Origin: CAG-1031 sp964391735
Lineage (GTDB): Bacteria; Bacteroidota; Bacteroidia; Bacteroidales; Muribaculaceae
Assembly: GCA_964391735.1 (NCBI GenBank)
Contig: CAYMNF010000040.1
Location: 1 to 20,330 of the forward strand
DNA length: 20,330 nucleotides
Reading direction: 5' to 3'
Shown here: one piece after another, positions 7,182 to 14,734 of the stretch
How the letters are laid out: every line of letters begins with the position of its first letter
How positions within the stretch are numbered: position 1 is the stretch's first letter
Notes under the pieces: model-generated
Seen by the model: only the letters and a program-made list of their open reading frames with translations
The model's database searches: none
Told to the model about the DNA's origin: nothing
Made by a program: the position numbers and the translations under genes

Positions 7182-7227
7182 GACAACAGGGCCGGGGAAC
7201 ATCGCCGCCCCTAACTAAATACCACAA

Positions 7228-7264
7228 AGCAGGTGCCGAATTGCCGGAACCTGCTAACTTTTTT
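7228..7264 (+). terminator. Rho-independent terminator after the C10 peptidase
   Basis: AGCAGGT (7228-7234) pairs perfectly with ACCTGCT (7249-7255). A G/A mismatch and an inner CCG/CGG stem (7236-7238 with 7245-7247) close a six-base loop. Six Ts follow at 7259-7264. It lies 46 bases past the peptidase stop and separates it from maeB. Confidence 0.8.
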
Positions 7265-7265
7265 A

Positions 7266-7273
7266 TACATTTA
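7266..7273 (+). promoter_or_regulatory. Weak candidate -7 element for maeB
   Basis: TACATTTA is one base short of TAnnTTTG. A TTG at 7241-7243, inside the terminator loop, lies 22 bases upstream, slightly longer than usual spacing. Because a strong terminator ends just before it, maeB should need its own promoter here, and nothing better is visible in 7265-7336. Confidence 0.3.
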
Positions 7274-7336
7274 CGCGTTGAAAGGGTGTGGCCTGCAGTG
7301 TCACAAACGTTTCATACCCTAAAAAAATTCATCACC

Positions 7337-9610
7337 GTGTCTGACATAACCAAAGAAGCCGCCCTGAGGTACCATGAGTATCCGCGCCCCGGCAAGATTG
7401 AAGTAAAGCCCACCAAACCGTATTCTACCCAGCGTGACCTTGCGCTTGCCTATTCCCCCGGTGTGGCATACCCCTGCCTTGAGATTGAGAAAACACCCAC
7501 AGACGTATATAAATACACCGATAAGGGCAATCTGGTGGCCGTGATCTCAAACGGCACCGCAGTTTTGGGACTGGGAGATATCGGTGCGTTGGCCGGCAAA
7601 CCGGTGATGGAGGGCAAGGCTCTGCTCTTCAAGATTTTTGCCGGGCTTGACTGTTTTGACATTGAGGTTGATGAACATGACCCCGACAAGTTTATCGAGA
7701 TTGTCAAGGCAATATCCCCCACGTTCGGCGGCATAAACCTTGAGGACATCAAGGCCCCTGAGTGTTTCGAGATTGAGCGGCGCCTCAAGGAGGAGTGCAA
7801 CATCCCCGTTATGCACGACGACCAACACGGCACCGCCATAATTTCAGGCGCCGGGTTACTCAACGCCCTTGAAATCCAGAAAAAAGACATTAAGGACATC
7901 CGTCTGGTAGTGAACGGTGCGGGTGCCGCGGCCATCAGTTGCACGCGCCTGTACATGGCATTGGGCGTGCAACATGACAATATAGTAATGTGCGACTCAA
8001 AGGGCGTGATTCGCGCCGACCGCCCGGGCCTCAGTGGCACCAAGGCTGAGTTCGCCACCACGCGAGACCTCCATACCCTGGCTGAGGCAATGGTTGATGC
8101 CGATGTATTCCTGGGCCTCTCGGTAAAGGGCGTTCTTACCCCCGAGATGGTCAAGACCATGGCCCCGCGACCTATTGTCTTTGCCTTGGCTAACCCTGAC
8201 CCTGAGATTGACTATGATGCCGCCATGGCATCACGCCCCGACATCATCGTGGCCACCGGACGCAGCGATTACCCCAACCAAATCAACAACGTGTTGGGCT
8301 TCCCCTACATCTTCCGCGGCGCCCTGGATGTGCAGGCCACAGCCATAAACGAGACGATGAAGATACATGCCGTGCACGCCATTGCCGACCTGGCAAGGCA
8401 GCCGGTCCCCCCGGTGGTGGTGCAGGCGTATGGCAACGACAAGAAGCAGATGTCGTTTGGCCGTGACTATATATTGCCCAAGCCGTTGGACCCCCGCTTG
8501 CTGACAGTGGTAGCCCCGGCCGTGGCGCGCGGCGCCATGGAGAGTGGTGTGGCACGTCGGCCCATTACCGACTGGCAAGAGTATGATAATCGACTGGTGA
8601 TGTACAAGGGGAATGACCACAAGCTTATGCGACGGTTCATCGATGAGGTACATGACAGCGCACGGGTACCGAGGATTGTGGTCGCCGCTCCCGACAACGA
8701 GCAGATGCTGCGTGCCGCCGTGGCAGCCGCCCATGATGCCATCTCACAACCAATCCTGTTGGGCGACCGCCGGCAGATTGAGGAGCGTGCCCGGCAGCTC
8801 GGTCTGGATCTTGGGGATATCCTCATCCTCAATCCCGCCGAGGACACCTCGGCAACCAAACTCAGCGAATATGCCCGCGTTTTGAGAGATAAACTTGCCG
8901 CCCAAGGACTCACTGAGGAGCAAGCCGTCGAGAAGCTGCGTGACAATAACCTCTACGCGTTGATGATGGTTGAGCAGGGAGATGCTGACGCCGTTCTGGC
9001 CGATGCACGTCCCGGGCGTGACAAGGTTAGCGAGATGGCATTGCAGGTGATCGGTACCATCCCCGGGGTTGACCGTTTTGCTACGCTGCATATCCTCGAC
9101 ACCACACGTGGCACATACTTCCTCTCTGACACCATGATTAACTGTGACACCAACTGCGATGCCCTGTATGACATTGCGCGGCTGACGGCTGATGCTGTCC
9201 GCTATTTCGCCCATATCCCCGTCATGGCCATGGTGTCGCACTCAAACTTCGGGTCACATGTAACCCCTGACACCACTAAGTTGCAAAACGTGGTTGAACG
9301 GTTACACAGCGAGCATCCCGACCTTGCTGTTGACGGTGAGATGCAGATACAGTATGCACTTAACCGCGAGCTGCGCGATAAGAATTATCCCGACAATGCC
9401 CTGAAAGGCCGAGAGGTCAACACCCTGATTTTCCCGAATCTGTCGGCGGCAGATACTGCCTACCGTATGATTCTTGAGATGGGGGTAGGCGAGGCTATCG
9501 GCCCCGTGCAAATCGGTCTTAAGAAGCCCGTGCACTTTATTCCCGCCGATACCCCGGCCCGAGACATTTACAATATGTTTGTTGTGGCATCGCTTGATGC
9601 CTTGAAGTAA
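7337..9610 (+). CDS. maeB: NADP-dependent malic enzyme with C-terminal phosphotransacetylase-like domain
   Basis: Oxidatively decarboxylates malate to pyruvate and CO2, reducing NADP+. With the GTG at 7337 the protein has 757 residues, close to E. coli MaeB (759), and starts SDITKEAALRYHEYP as expected. The frame is open back to 7178, but those 53 codons overlap the peptidase stop and contain its terminator, so the long form is rejected. Malic domain: Tyr39 (LAYSPGVA), Lys94 (PVMEGKALLFKI), LEDIKAPE (135-142) and HDDQHGTA (160-167). The NAD(P)-binding domain follows, with VVNGAGAAAIS. From about residue 420 comes a phosphotransacetylase-like domain (RIVVAAPDNEQMLRAA), known to mediate oligomerisation and acetyl-CoA control rather than acetyl transfer. 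ispE follows after 22 bases and is probably co-transcribed. Confidence 0.93.
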   Translation: MSDITKEAALRYHEYPRPGKIEVKPTKPYSTQRDLALAYSPGVAYPCLEIEKTPTDVYKYTDKGNLVAVISNGTAVLGLGDIGALAGKPVMEGKALLFKIFAGLDCFDIEVDEHDPDKFIEIVKAISPTFGGINLEDIKAPECFEIERRLKEECNIPVMHDDQHGTAIISGAGLLNALEIQKKDIKDIRLVVNGAGAAAISCTRLYMALGVQHDNIVMCDSKGVIRADRPGLSGTKAEFATTRDLHTLAEAMVDADVFLGLSVKGVLTPEMVKTMAPRPIVFALANPDPEIDYDAAMASRPDIIVATGRSDYPNQINNVLGFPYIFRGALDVQATAINETMKIHAVHAIADLARQPVPPVVVQAYGNDKKQMSFGRDYILPKPLDPRLLTVVAPAVARGAMESGVARRPITDWQEYDNRLVMYKGNDHKLMRRFIDEVHDSARVPRIVVAAPDNEQMLRAAVAAAHDAISQPILLGDRRQIEERARQLGLDLGDILILNPAEDTSATKLSEYARVLRDKLAAQGLTEEQAVEKLRDNNLYALMMVEQGDADAVLADARPGRDKVSEMALQVIGTIPGVDRFATLHILDTTRGTYFLSDTMINCDTNCDALYDIARLTADAVRYFAHIPVMAMVSHSNFGSHVTPDTTKLQNVVERLHSEHPDLAVDGEMQIQYALNRELRDKNYPDNALKGREVNTLIFPNLSAADTAYRMILEMGVGEAIGPVQIGLKKPVHFIPADTPARDIYNMFVVASLDALK

Positions 9611-9632
9611 TAAGGTACCCCGCCGAGTTTTT

Positions 9633-10475
9633 ATGGTTGTTTTCCCCAACTGCAAGATAAACCTTGGATTAGACATTTTGCGCAAACGCCCCGACGGGTA
9701 CCATGACTTGCGCAGCGTCTTCGTACCCGTGCCGTGGCATGACGTGCTTGAGGCCGTTCCCCTCTCCGAGGGCAGCGAGAGCCGATTGACGGTTACGGGC
9801 AATCCATGTGATTGCCCTCCGCAAAAAAATCTGGTTATGCGTGCCTTGCATGCGCTTGAGGGTGCCGTGGGGCGCGAGTTGCCCGTAGATGTGTATTTGC
9901 ACAAGGTTATCCCCGACGGGGCCGGTTTGGGAGGCGGCTCAGCCGATGCAGCTTTCATGTTGATGCTGTTGAATGATCTGTACCACCTGCAACTGGGCAG
10001 GGAGTCGTTGGCCCGGGTAGCCGCAACGGTCGGGGCTGACTGTCCCTTCTTTATCTATAACTGCCCAATGCTGGCTACCGGTACCGGCACGACGCTTACC
10101 CCCGTTGACGTGCCGGGCTTGCAGGGGTGTGACATCGCCGTGGTGAAACCCCGTGGCTCGGTGAGCACGGCGCAGGCCTATGCCGGGGTTTGCCCCGTTG
10201 AAAGCGATGGACCGGTGGCCTCTGATTTGCAGCCGCACAAGTGGGCTGAATTCCTGAAAAACGACTTTGAAAAGTCGGTGGTTGGGGAGCTGCCTGAGGT
10301 TGCGCAAGTCAAGGAAATTCTTGCAGGGATGCACCCCCTGTATGTACAGATGTCGGGCAGCGGCAGTGCGGTATTTGCCATCTTCAATGCCGGTGAGGGG
10401 CCTGACAAGGATGCGTTGGCTAAGATGTTCCCCGACATGCCCGTTTTCGCCGGACAGATTTCGTGGCCGCAGTAA
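9633..10475 (+). CDS. ispE: 4-diphosphocytidyl-2-C-methyl-D-erythritol kinase
   Basis: A 280-residue GHMP-family kinase that phosphorylates CDP-methylerythritol at the 2-hydroxyl, the fourth step of the MEP isoprenoid pathway. Seen: the N-terminal FPNCKINLGLDI (4-15, with Lys8), RPDGYHDL (19-26) for substrate binding, the ATP-binding glycine loop IPDGAGLGGGSADAAF (93-108), VGADCPFF (133-140, Asp136 the likely catalytic aspartate), and the C-terminal GHMP motif QMSGSGSAVFA (239-249). Length and motif order are normal. The ATG at 9633 gives the usual start right at the first beta strand. It follows maeB by 22 bases with no terminator, an operon probably of convenience rather than of one pathway. 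Upstream and downstream MEP enzymes are not in the window. Confidence 0.95.
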   Translation: MVVFPNCKINLGLDILRKRPDGYHDLRSVFVPVPWHDVLEAVPLSEGSESRLTVTGNPCDCPPQKNLVMRALHALEGAVGRELPVDVYLHKVIPDGAGLGGGSADAAFMLMLLNDLYHLQLGRESLARVAATVGADCPFFIYNCPMLATGTGTTLTPVDVPGLQGCDIAVVKPRGSVSTAQAYAGVCPVESDGPVASDLQPHKWAEFLKNDFEKSVVGELPEVAQVKEILAGMHPLYVQMSGSGSAVFAIFNAGEGPDKDALAKMFPDMPVFAGQISWPQ

Positions 10476-10625
10476 ATCTTTCCAATAATAAACTGTATCG
10501 CGTTTTATTTTGTTACAATATATGAAGATGATTGGCAAGGTTTTTGTTGTAACATTAACTGTATGACCAGCATCTTCGGGAAATTACCCCATAACCAAAA
10601 TCAAGAAAAATAAAACATCACGGCA

Positions 10626-11240
10626 ATGAGTAAAAATAGAGATAAAGAATTTTGGAAAGCCAAGGAGTCAGCCCGCAAACAGGCCGATGACGCCAATGAC
10701 GTTGTTGAGGATGTTGAGGTTGCTGACGATGTTCAGGAAGCCTCTGATGAACTTGAGGATAAAAACAACGAACTGCTTGAAAAAGAGGAACTTGAAGTGG
10801 AACAGCTGCGCGCCGACCTTGCAAAAGAGAAGGAAAATTACCTGTTTTTGCGCGCTGAGTTTGACAACTTCCGCAAACGCACCCTCAAGGAGAAGAGCGA
10901 GTTGATAAAGAGCGCCTCATCACAGATTATCGAGGGGCTGCTGCCTATTGTGGATGACTTTGAGCGAGGCATCGATGCAAACAAGGGCGTTGACGATGCT
11001 CAGGCTATAAAAGAGGGCATGGAGCTTATTTACAACAAGTTGGTAAGCTACCTCGGCCGCAATGGCCTGAAGCCCGTCGAGTCAACCGGCAAGGAGTTTG
11101 ACCCCGACCTGCATGAGGCCATCGCCATGGTGCCGGCTCCCACCCCCGAGCAAAAAGGCAAAGTTATTGATACCCCCTCAAAAGGGTACACCCTTAATGA
11201 CAAAGTGCTGCGCCACGCAAAGGTTGTGGTTGGCCAATAA
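10626..11240 (+). CDS. grpE: Nucleotide exchange factor GrpE
   Basis: A 204-residue co-chaperone that releases ADP from DnaK. The first 65 or so residues are very acidic and probably disordered. A heptad-rich helix over about 45-100 (ELLEKEELEVEQLRADLAKE, then YLFLRAEFDNFRKR) forms the dimer coiled coil. The C-terminal wing domain holds the signature region from LPIVDDFERGI through KEFDPDLHEAIAMVP to KGYTLNDKVLRHAKVVV. It lies 12 bases before dnaJ, an operon arrangement common in Bacteroidota, with dnaK not in the window. The 150-base upstream gap should contain its promoter, but no full TAnnTTTG is visible; one near-match, TATTTTG (10507-10513), lacks one spacer base. Neither a CIRCE element nor hrcA is present, so how the heat response works here is not visible. 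Confidence 0.95.
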   Translation: MSKNRDKEFWKAKESARKQADDANDVVEDVEVADDVQEASDELEDKNNELLEKEELEVEQLRADLAKEKENYLFLRAEFDNFRKRTLKEKSELIKSASSQIIEGLLPIVDDFERGIDANKGVDDAQAIKEGMELIYNKLVSYLGRNGLKPVESTGKEFDPDLHEAIAMVPAPTPEQKGKVIDTPSKGYTLNDKVLRHAKVVVGQ

Positions 11241-11252
11241 AACTACGGCACT

Positions 11253-12428
11253 ATGGAGAAAAGAGATTACTATGAAGTGCTGGGGGTTGCCAAGACGGCC
11301 ACCCCTGACGAGCTCAAGAAGGCTTACCGCAAACTGGCCATAAAATACCACCCTGACAAGAACCCCGGTGACAAGTCAGCCGAGGAGAAGTTTAAGGAGG
11401 CTGCCGAGGCATACGAGGTCCTCAGCGACCCCGACAAGCGTGCCAAGTATGACCAGTTCGGCCACTCAATGGGTCCCCAGGGATTCCCCGGTGGAGGCGG
11501 TGGCGGATTCCATGCCGGCGGCATGTCAATGGAGGATATCTTCTCGCAATTCGGCGATATCTTCGGTGGCAGCTTCGGCGGGATGGGCGGATTCGGCGGT
11601 GCCGGCCGCGGTGCCCGTCGTCAGCCGCGTAAGCCCCGGCGACGCGGTACCGACCTGCGTATTACCGTGAAGATGAGCCTGCCTGAGATTGCTACCGGCG
11701 TCTCAAAGACCCTCAAGATACCTACATTTGTGGCCGATGCCCACTGCAAGGGCACGGGCGCCAAGGACGGTACGGCATTTGCAACCTGCCCCACATGCCA
11801 TGGCAGCGGCCATGTCAGCCAGGTGCAGAACACCATATTCGGTGCCATGGAGTCTGACACCGTCTGCCCGCAATGTGGCGGCGAGGGTAAGGTTATCACC
11901 GAGCAATGCCCCTATTGCCACGGCGAGGGTGTCGAGAAAAAGGAGCAACTTGTGTCGTTTGACATCCCCGCGGGTGTTGAGGACGGCATGGAGCTGATTG
12001 TCCCCGGCAAGGGCAACGCAGCCATGAACGGTGGCGTAAACGGCGATTTGCGCGTTGTTATCCAGGAGGTTAAACACCCCGACCTGGTGCGTGACGGCAA
12101 CGATGTTGTTTACAACCTGATGCTTGATTTGCCCACCGCTACCCTGGGTGGCGCCGTTGAGGTGCCCACGCTCACAGGTCGTGCACGCCTCAATATCCCT
12201 GCCGGAACACAGCCGGGTAAGATCCTGCGTCTGCGCGGAAAGGGGTTGCCTGAGTATCGCGGACACACCACCGGCGATGAGCTGATCAACGTCATGGTCT
12301 ATATCCCCGAGGTGTTGACCGATGAGGAACGCAAGATTTTTGAGGACCTCAAGGATAAACCCAACATCAAGCCCACCGATGCAACCAAGCACCGTATATT
12401 TGCGCGGTTGCGCCACCTCTTTGAGTAA
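11253..12428 (+). CDS. dnaJ: Molecular chaperone DnaJ, with an altered first zinc-binding motif
   Basis: A 391-residue type I Hsp40 that delivers unfolded clients to DnaK and stimulates its ATPase. Seen: J domain (1-70) with the HPD tripeptide at 33-35; Gly/Phe-rich linker (about 74-120, many GG and GGF repeats); a basic stretch RRQPRKPRRRG (122-132); the zinc-finger region (160-230); and C-terminal beta-sandwich domains (232-375) with GVEDGMELIVPGKGNA and the GDLRVVIQEVKH strand. Three zinc motifs are complete: CPTCHGSG (179), CPQCGGEG (205) and CPYCHGEG (219). The first reads DAHCKGTG at 162-169, so its first cysteine is aspartate, leaving seven cysteines where type I DnaJ has eight. Otherwise the gene is intact. 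It is co-transcribed with grpE and ends at a strong terminator. Confidence 0.94.
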   Translation: MEKRDYYEVLGVAKTATPDELKKAYRKLAIKYHPDKNPGDKSAEEKFKEAAEAYEVLSDPDKRAKYDQFGHSMGPQGFPGGGGGGFHAGGMSMEDIFSQFGDIFGGSFGGMGGFGGAGRGARRQPRKPRRRGTDLRITVKMSLPEIATGVSKTLKIPTFVADAHCKGTGAKDGTAFATCPTCHGSGHVSQVQNTIFGAMESDTVCPQCGGEGKVITEQCPYCHGEGVEKKEQLVSFDIPAGVEDGMELIVPGKGNAAMNGGVNGDLRVVIQEVKHPDLVRDGNDVVYNLMLDLPTATLGGAVEVPTLTGRARLNIPAGTQPGKILRLRGKGLPEYRGHTTGDELINVMVYIPEVLTDEERKIFEDLKDKPNIKPTDATKHRIFARLRHLFE

Positions 12429-12458
12429 GAGAAGAGTTTAAGTTAGATATATTTTGCT

Positions 12459-12508
12459 CTGCGTCACATCAACGTCAAACGGCATAGGTGTGGCGCAGCG
12501 CTTTTTTT
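12459..12508 (+). terminator. Rho-independent terminator of grpE-dnaJ, embedded in the convergent gene
   Basis: Positions 12459-12470 (CTGCGTCACATC) pair with 12487-12498 (GGTGTGGCGCAG) in a 12-base-pair stem with two G-U pairs and a 16-base loop. CGC and seven Ts (12502-12508) follow. It starts 30 bases past the dnaJ stop. Its right arm and T-tract lie in the last codons of the minus-strand DUF2851 gene, whose own stop is in the loop. On the minus strand no U-tract follows, so it should act for dnaJ only. Confidence 0.75.
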
Positions 12509-13785
12509 GCCAACAGGCGGTGCCCGAAACGGCAGAACAGGCATTTGCGCTCGGCACAGAAGTTGCGCTGCAAATACAGCAGGGCCTGTGATGTCAGTGC
12601 GTCACCTATTTTTATGCCGGCACCCTCAAACGGGGTGATGTGGCGGTTGCGCTCGGGCGGCAAGCCCTCAAGCAGTGAGATGGCGGTGTCAAAGGTCTCG
12701 GCATCATCGCTGCTTTGGCCGTGAGCCACTATCAGGGGCACTACCACATTTATCATCAGCAGGGCCAGGGTGCTGTTCGACAGCGAGTGCGGGGGAGCCT
12801 GTGTGGCAGGGCGCTTGCGTCCCGGGGGCGCAAAAGTATAGTTGTCTTGCCAAAACCCGTGCAGTGGCTGGTCAAAGACACGGCGCGCATCCTCAAGGGT
12901 GCGTATCTGCAGGATATGTTCAAACAGATGAAAATCCCCGGCCAACAACAGGGCCAACAGGGCAATGCGTCGGTGCGGAAGATTGCCAGGGCGCATACCG
13001 GCCTTCCAGTTGGGACGGTCAACGGGCGTGAGGCCGAATTTCGTCGCCAGAAACTTGTACTCAGCCAACAGCCTTGCCGGGTATGGCATGTCAAGGGGCG
13101 CATCGTCAAGCAGACCCGCCTGGCCCATCAGCAGGGCCTCGACGCTCAGCAGGTTGTCGGCATGTTTGTATATAACCTTCAGCGGGGTAGCCGCCGCCAA
13201 CCGTTCCATGGGTTGCGCATTCAGGCCAAACCCCAAGGCGCGTGCCAGCGTCAGGTAGCATGCGTGGTTCCAGTCGCCGGCATTCTGTCGCGAAATCTCC
13301 AAGACGCGTTGGCTCTTCTCATACAGCCTCTCAAAGGCCAGGGCCGTTATCCAGTCATGGACATACAGCGGGTCAAGGGTACGCACAAACTCAGCACACG
13401 GCAGCGATTTGGGAGCGTTCACCACCAACGTGTTATAGGCGTGGTTAAGGTTGGGGTTGCACGGCAACAGCATCTGGGGGATAACCTCACCGTTGGGGCG
13501 CGTAATGCCACAGTCGTCAACGTCAACAACGTGCAGTATCACGCTGTCGTATGCCGGGTCGCCGTCATGGTGATGGCGATGCCAGTCTGAGGCCCGAACG
13601 TGTATCTCGACATCCCCGGCCCACAGACGCCCGTCGACGCTAATCTTGGCGTTGAAAAAGTCGGGGCCCGAGGCGGTATTGAGCTGCCCGGGGTCAATAA
13701 CATGTACCGGCTTGCCGTCAACGGTGGCCAACGTTTTCGGCGGCCACAGACGGTGTTGCCAAACATATTGCATCAGTCGCTCCAT
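12475..13785 (-). CDS. DUF2851 family protein, function unknown
   Basis: A 436-residue protein of the Bacteroidota-centred DUF2851 family. Recognisable parts: the N-terminal MERLMQYVWQHRLWPP, then SGPDFFNAKISVDGRLWAGDVEIHV (residues about 40-64), and SDWHRHHHDGDPAYDSVILHVV (about 66-87), a conserved acidic, histidine-rich block that could form a metal or nuclease-like site (inference only). The middle is helical with the ALGFGLNAQPMERLA segment. The C-terminus holds a Cys cluster, FCAERKCLFCRFGHRLL (CX4CX2C). No signal peptide or membrane segment. The frame is open from a TTG at 13794, but the ATG at 13785 matches the usual family start and is preferred. It is transcribed alone, convergent with dnaJ. 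Biochemical function is not known to me. Confidence 0.85.
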   Translation of the reverse strand: MERLMQYVWQHRLWPPKTLATVDGKPVHVIDPGQLNTASGPDFFNAKISVDGRLWAGDVEIHVRASDWHRHHHDGDPAYDSVILHVVDVDDCGITRPNGEVIPQMLLPCNPNLNHAYNTLVVNAPKSLPCAEFVRTLDPLYVHDWITALAFERLYEKSQRVLEISRQNAGDWNHACYLTLARALGFGLNAQPMERLAAATPLKVIYKHADNLLSVEALLMGQAGLLDDAPLDMPYPARLLAEYKFLATKFGLTPVDRPNWKAGMRPGNLPHRRIALLALLLAGDFHLFEHILQIRTLEDARRVFDQPLHGFWQDNYTFAPPGRKRPATQAPPHSLSNSTLALLMINVVVPLIVAHGQSSDDAETFDTAISLLEGLPPERNRHITPFEGAGIKIGDALTSQALLYLQRNFCAERKCLFCRFGHRLLAKKALRHTYAV

Positions 13786-13791
13786 CACGGG

Positions 13792-13799
13792 CAAATGTA
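13792..13799 (-). promoter_or_regulatory. Candidate -7 element immediately before the DUF2851 start
   Basis: TACATTTG on the minus strand fits TAnnTTTG. It sits only six bases before the ATG at 13785, so transcription from it would begin at about the start codon. No good -33 is present. Either the mRNA is leaderless, or translation starts at the later ATG (13773), or the match is chance. Confidence 0.35.
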
Positions 13800-13905
13800 A
13801 CCAAAAAACCTGATTGTATGCCTCATATTACATTTTTATCTGACAAATTCCCCCAATTTTGACCTCCGAGGCTGTGCATGCAGGGAAGAATGAACGGGAA
13901 TGAAG

Positions 13906-13936
13906 TTGTGGATAATAGTGAGAATATGTAAATTTG
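13906..13936 (+). promoter_or_regulatory. Promoter of the small exported protein / lipoprotein / glycosidase locus
   Basis: TAAATTTG at 13929-13936 fully matches the -7 consensus. TTG at 13906-13908 is the -33, with 20 bases between. Expected start near 13943, about 30 bases before the ATG at 13974. No promoter of similar quality is seen before the next two genes in the sequenced part. Confidence 0.7.
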
Positions 13937-13973
13937 TGGGGTAATGTGACAATAACCTTTAAGACTCTATACA

Positions 13974-14363
13974 ATGAAAGCACGTGTTAAGACCCTTACG
14001 GGCGTAGTTATGTTTCTGGTGATGATGCTGGCAGTTTCCATACCCGCTTCGGCACAGAAGTTTACCGGCAAGGTGGGTGGAAAATATCCGGTGGTGGTGT
14101 ATCTCGACCCAAACGGGACTTCAATAACCGGCAAATATGCCTATCGCAGCACACTTAAGAAGCAGGGCGACAAGCCCTCGACTTGGCTGTATATAAAGGG
14201 CACGGCCGAGGATATGGGCGCACGTGGCACCACCTACAACTGTGTTGTGCGCGACAGCAAAGGAAAAATGGTTGAACACTGGTCATTAGACTACTATTCA
14301 TGGGGCGTTGAGGCTACCATAACCACCTCAAGTGGAAAGGTTTATCACCTTACCCTAAACTGA
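13974..14363 (+). CDS. Small exported protein of unknown function
   Basis: A 129-residue protein that I do not recognise. The N-terminus is a clear signal peptide: basic start MKARVK, a hydrophobic core (about residues 10-22) and a cleavage site after SIPASA, before QKFTG. The mature part, about 100 residues, is rich in alternating polar and hydrophobic residues: KFTGKVGGKYPVVVYLDPNG, then SITGKYAYRSTLKKQG, STWLYIKGTAED, VEHWSLDYYSWGVEATITTS and SGKVYHLTLN. This suggests a small beta-barrel or beta-sandwich. There is no lipobox, cysteine pair or sorting tail, so it is probably periplasmic or surface-released. A good promoter precedes it. A lipoprotein gene follows after nine bases and the GH-A glycosidase comes further on, so the three may be one operon (inference; the assembly gap interrupts it). 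Confidence 0.8.
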   Translation: MKARVKTLTGVVMFLVMMLAVSIPASAQKFTGKVGGKYPVVVYLDPNGTSITGKYAYRSTLKKQGDKPSTWLYIKGTAEDMGARGTTYNCVVRDSKGKMVEHWSLDYYSWGVEATITTSSGKVYHLTLN

Positions 14364-14372
14364 CGCGCCGGG

Positions 14373-14542
14373 ATGAGGAGGATTTTTACAGGCTTGTCGG
14401 GCTGCGTGGCAACGTTAGCAATGATAGCGGCCGGATGCTCATCGCGCAGCAACGAATATGACAGTGCCTCAGGCCGGGATACGGTATATATCGTTGACAC
14501 AATCATACGGGGGGTGCCCGATACACAACAGGCTGCCCCCGC
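14373..14542 (+). CDS. Lipoprotein N-terminus, truncated by assembly gap
   Basis: The first 56 residues are readable before the Ns begin at 14543. MRRIFTGLSGCVATLAMIAAGCSSRS is a lipoprotein signal peptide, with lipobox IAAGC and the lipid-accepting Cys22. The mature start SSRSNEYDSASGRDTVYIVD has no recognisable domain. The gene begins nine bases after the preceding stop and is likely co-transcribed. The true length is unknown because 100 Ns is normally a placeholder. After the gap one frame ends at 14657 (NGTY then stop) and another at 14700 (a polar tail ending RRKITYY), and either could be its end. I do not recognise the protein. Confidence 0.7.
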
Positions 14543-14642
14543 NNNNNNNNNNNNNNNNNNNNNNNNNNNNNNNNNNNNNNNNNNNNNNNNNNNNNNNNNN
14601 NNNNNNNNNNNNNNNNNNNNNNNNNNNNNNNNNNNNNNNNNN
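14543..14642. other. Assembly gap (100 Ns)
   Basis: Exactly 100 unknown bases, the conventional filler for a scaffold join of unknown size. It breaks the lipoprotein gene. Other genes may be missing here, and apparent reading frames through it carry no information. Confidence 0.97.
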
Positions 14643-14694
14643 AACGGGACCTACTGAACCGGAATCAAATAACGGGCGCCGAAAAATAACATAT

Positions 14695-14709
14695 TACTGA
14701 TAATCAGTA
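14695..14709. repeat. Perfect dyad before the glycosidase gene
   Basis: TACTGAT (14695-14701) and ATCAGTA (14703-14709) form a perfect palindrome around one central A, 25 bases before the ATG at 14735. TTTT follows at 14710-14713. It could be an operator, a small mRNA hairpin at the start region or a weak terminator for the broken lipoprotein gene. Confidence 0.35.
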
Positions 14710-14734
14710 TTTTAAAGATAAAAAACAGGAACTA

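Noticed and set aside
7450..8160. Minus-strand open frame of 236 codons
   Set aside because: Shadow of the maeB malic domain, Ser/Thr/Pro-rich and without any motif.
9302..9958. Minus-strand open frame of 218 codons
   Set aside because: Crosses the maeB-ispE junction antisense to two well-supported genes.
10500..10515. TATTTTG as a grpE promoter
   Set aside because: It is one base short of TAnnTTTG and has no -33; noted in the grpE entry but not called.
11703..12416. Minus-strand open frame of 237 codons
   Set aside because: Antisense to the dnaJ zinc-finger and C-terminal domains; no motif and no promoter.
12715..13590. Plus-strand open frame of 291 codons
   Set aside because: Antisense to DUF2851, whose protein has recognisable conserved blocks; the translation here is Gln/Arg-rich shadow sequence.
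14458..14700. Open frame through the N gap
   Set aside because: The reading frame across unknown bases is meaningless; only the lipoprotein start before the gap is supported. The end after the gap remains a possible C-terminus.
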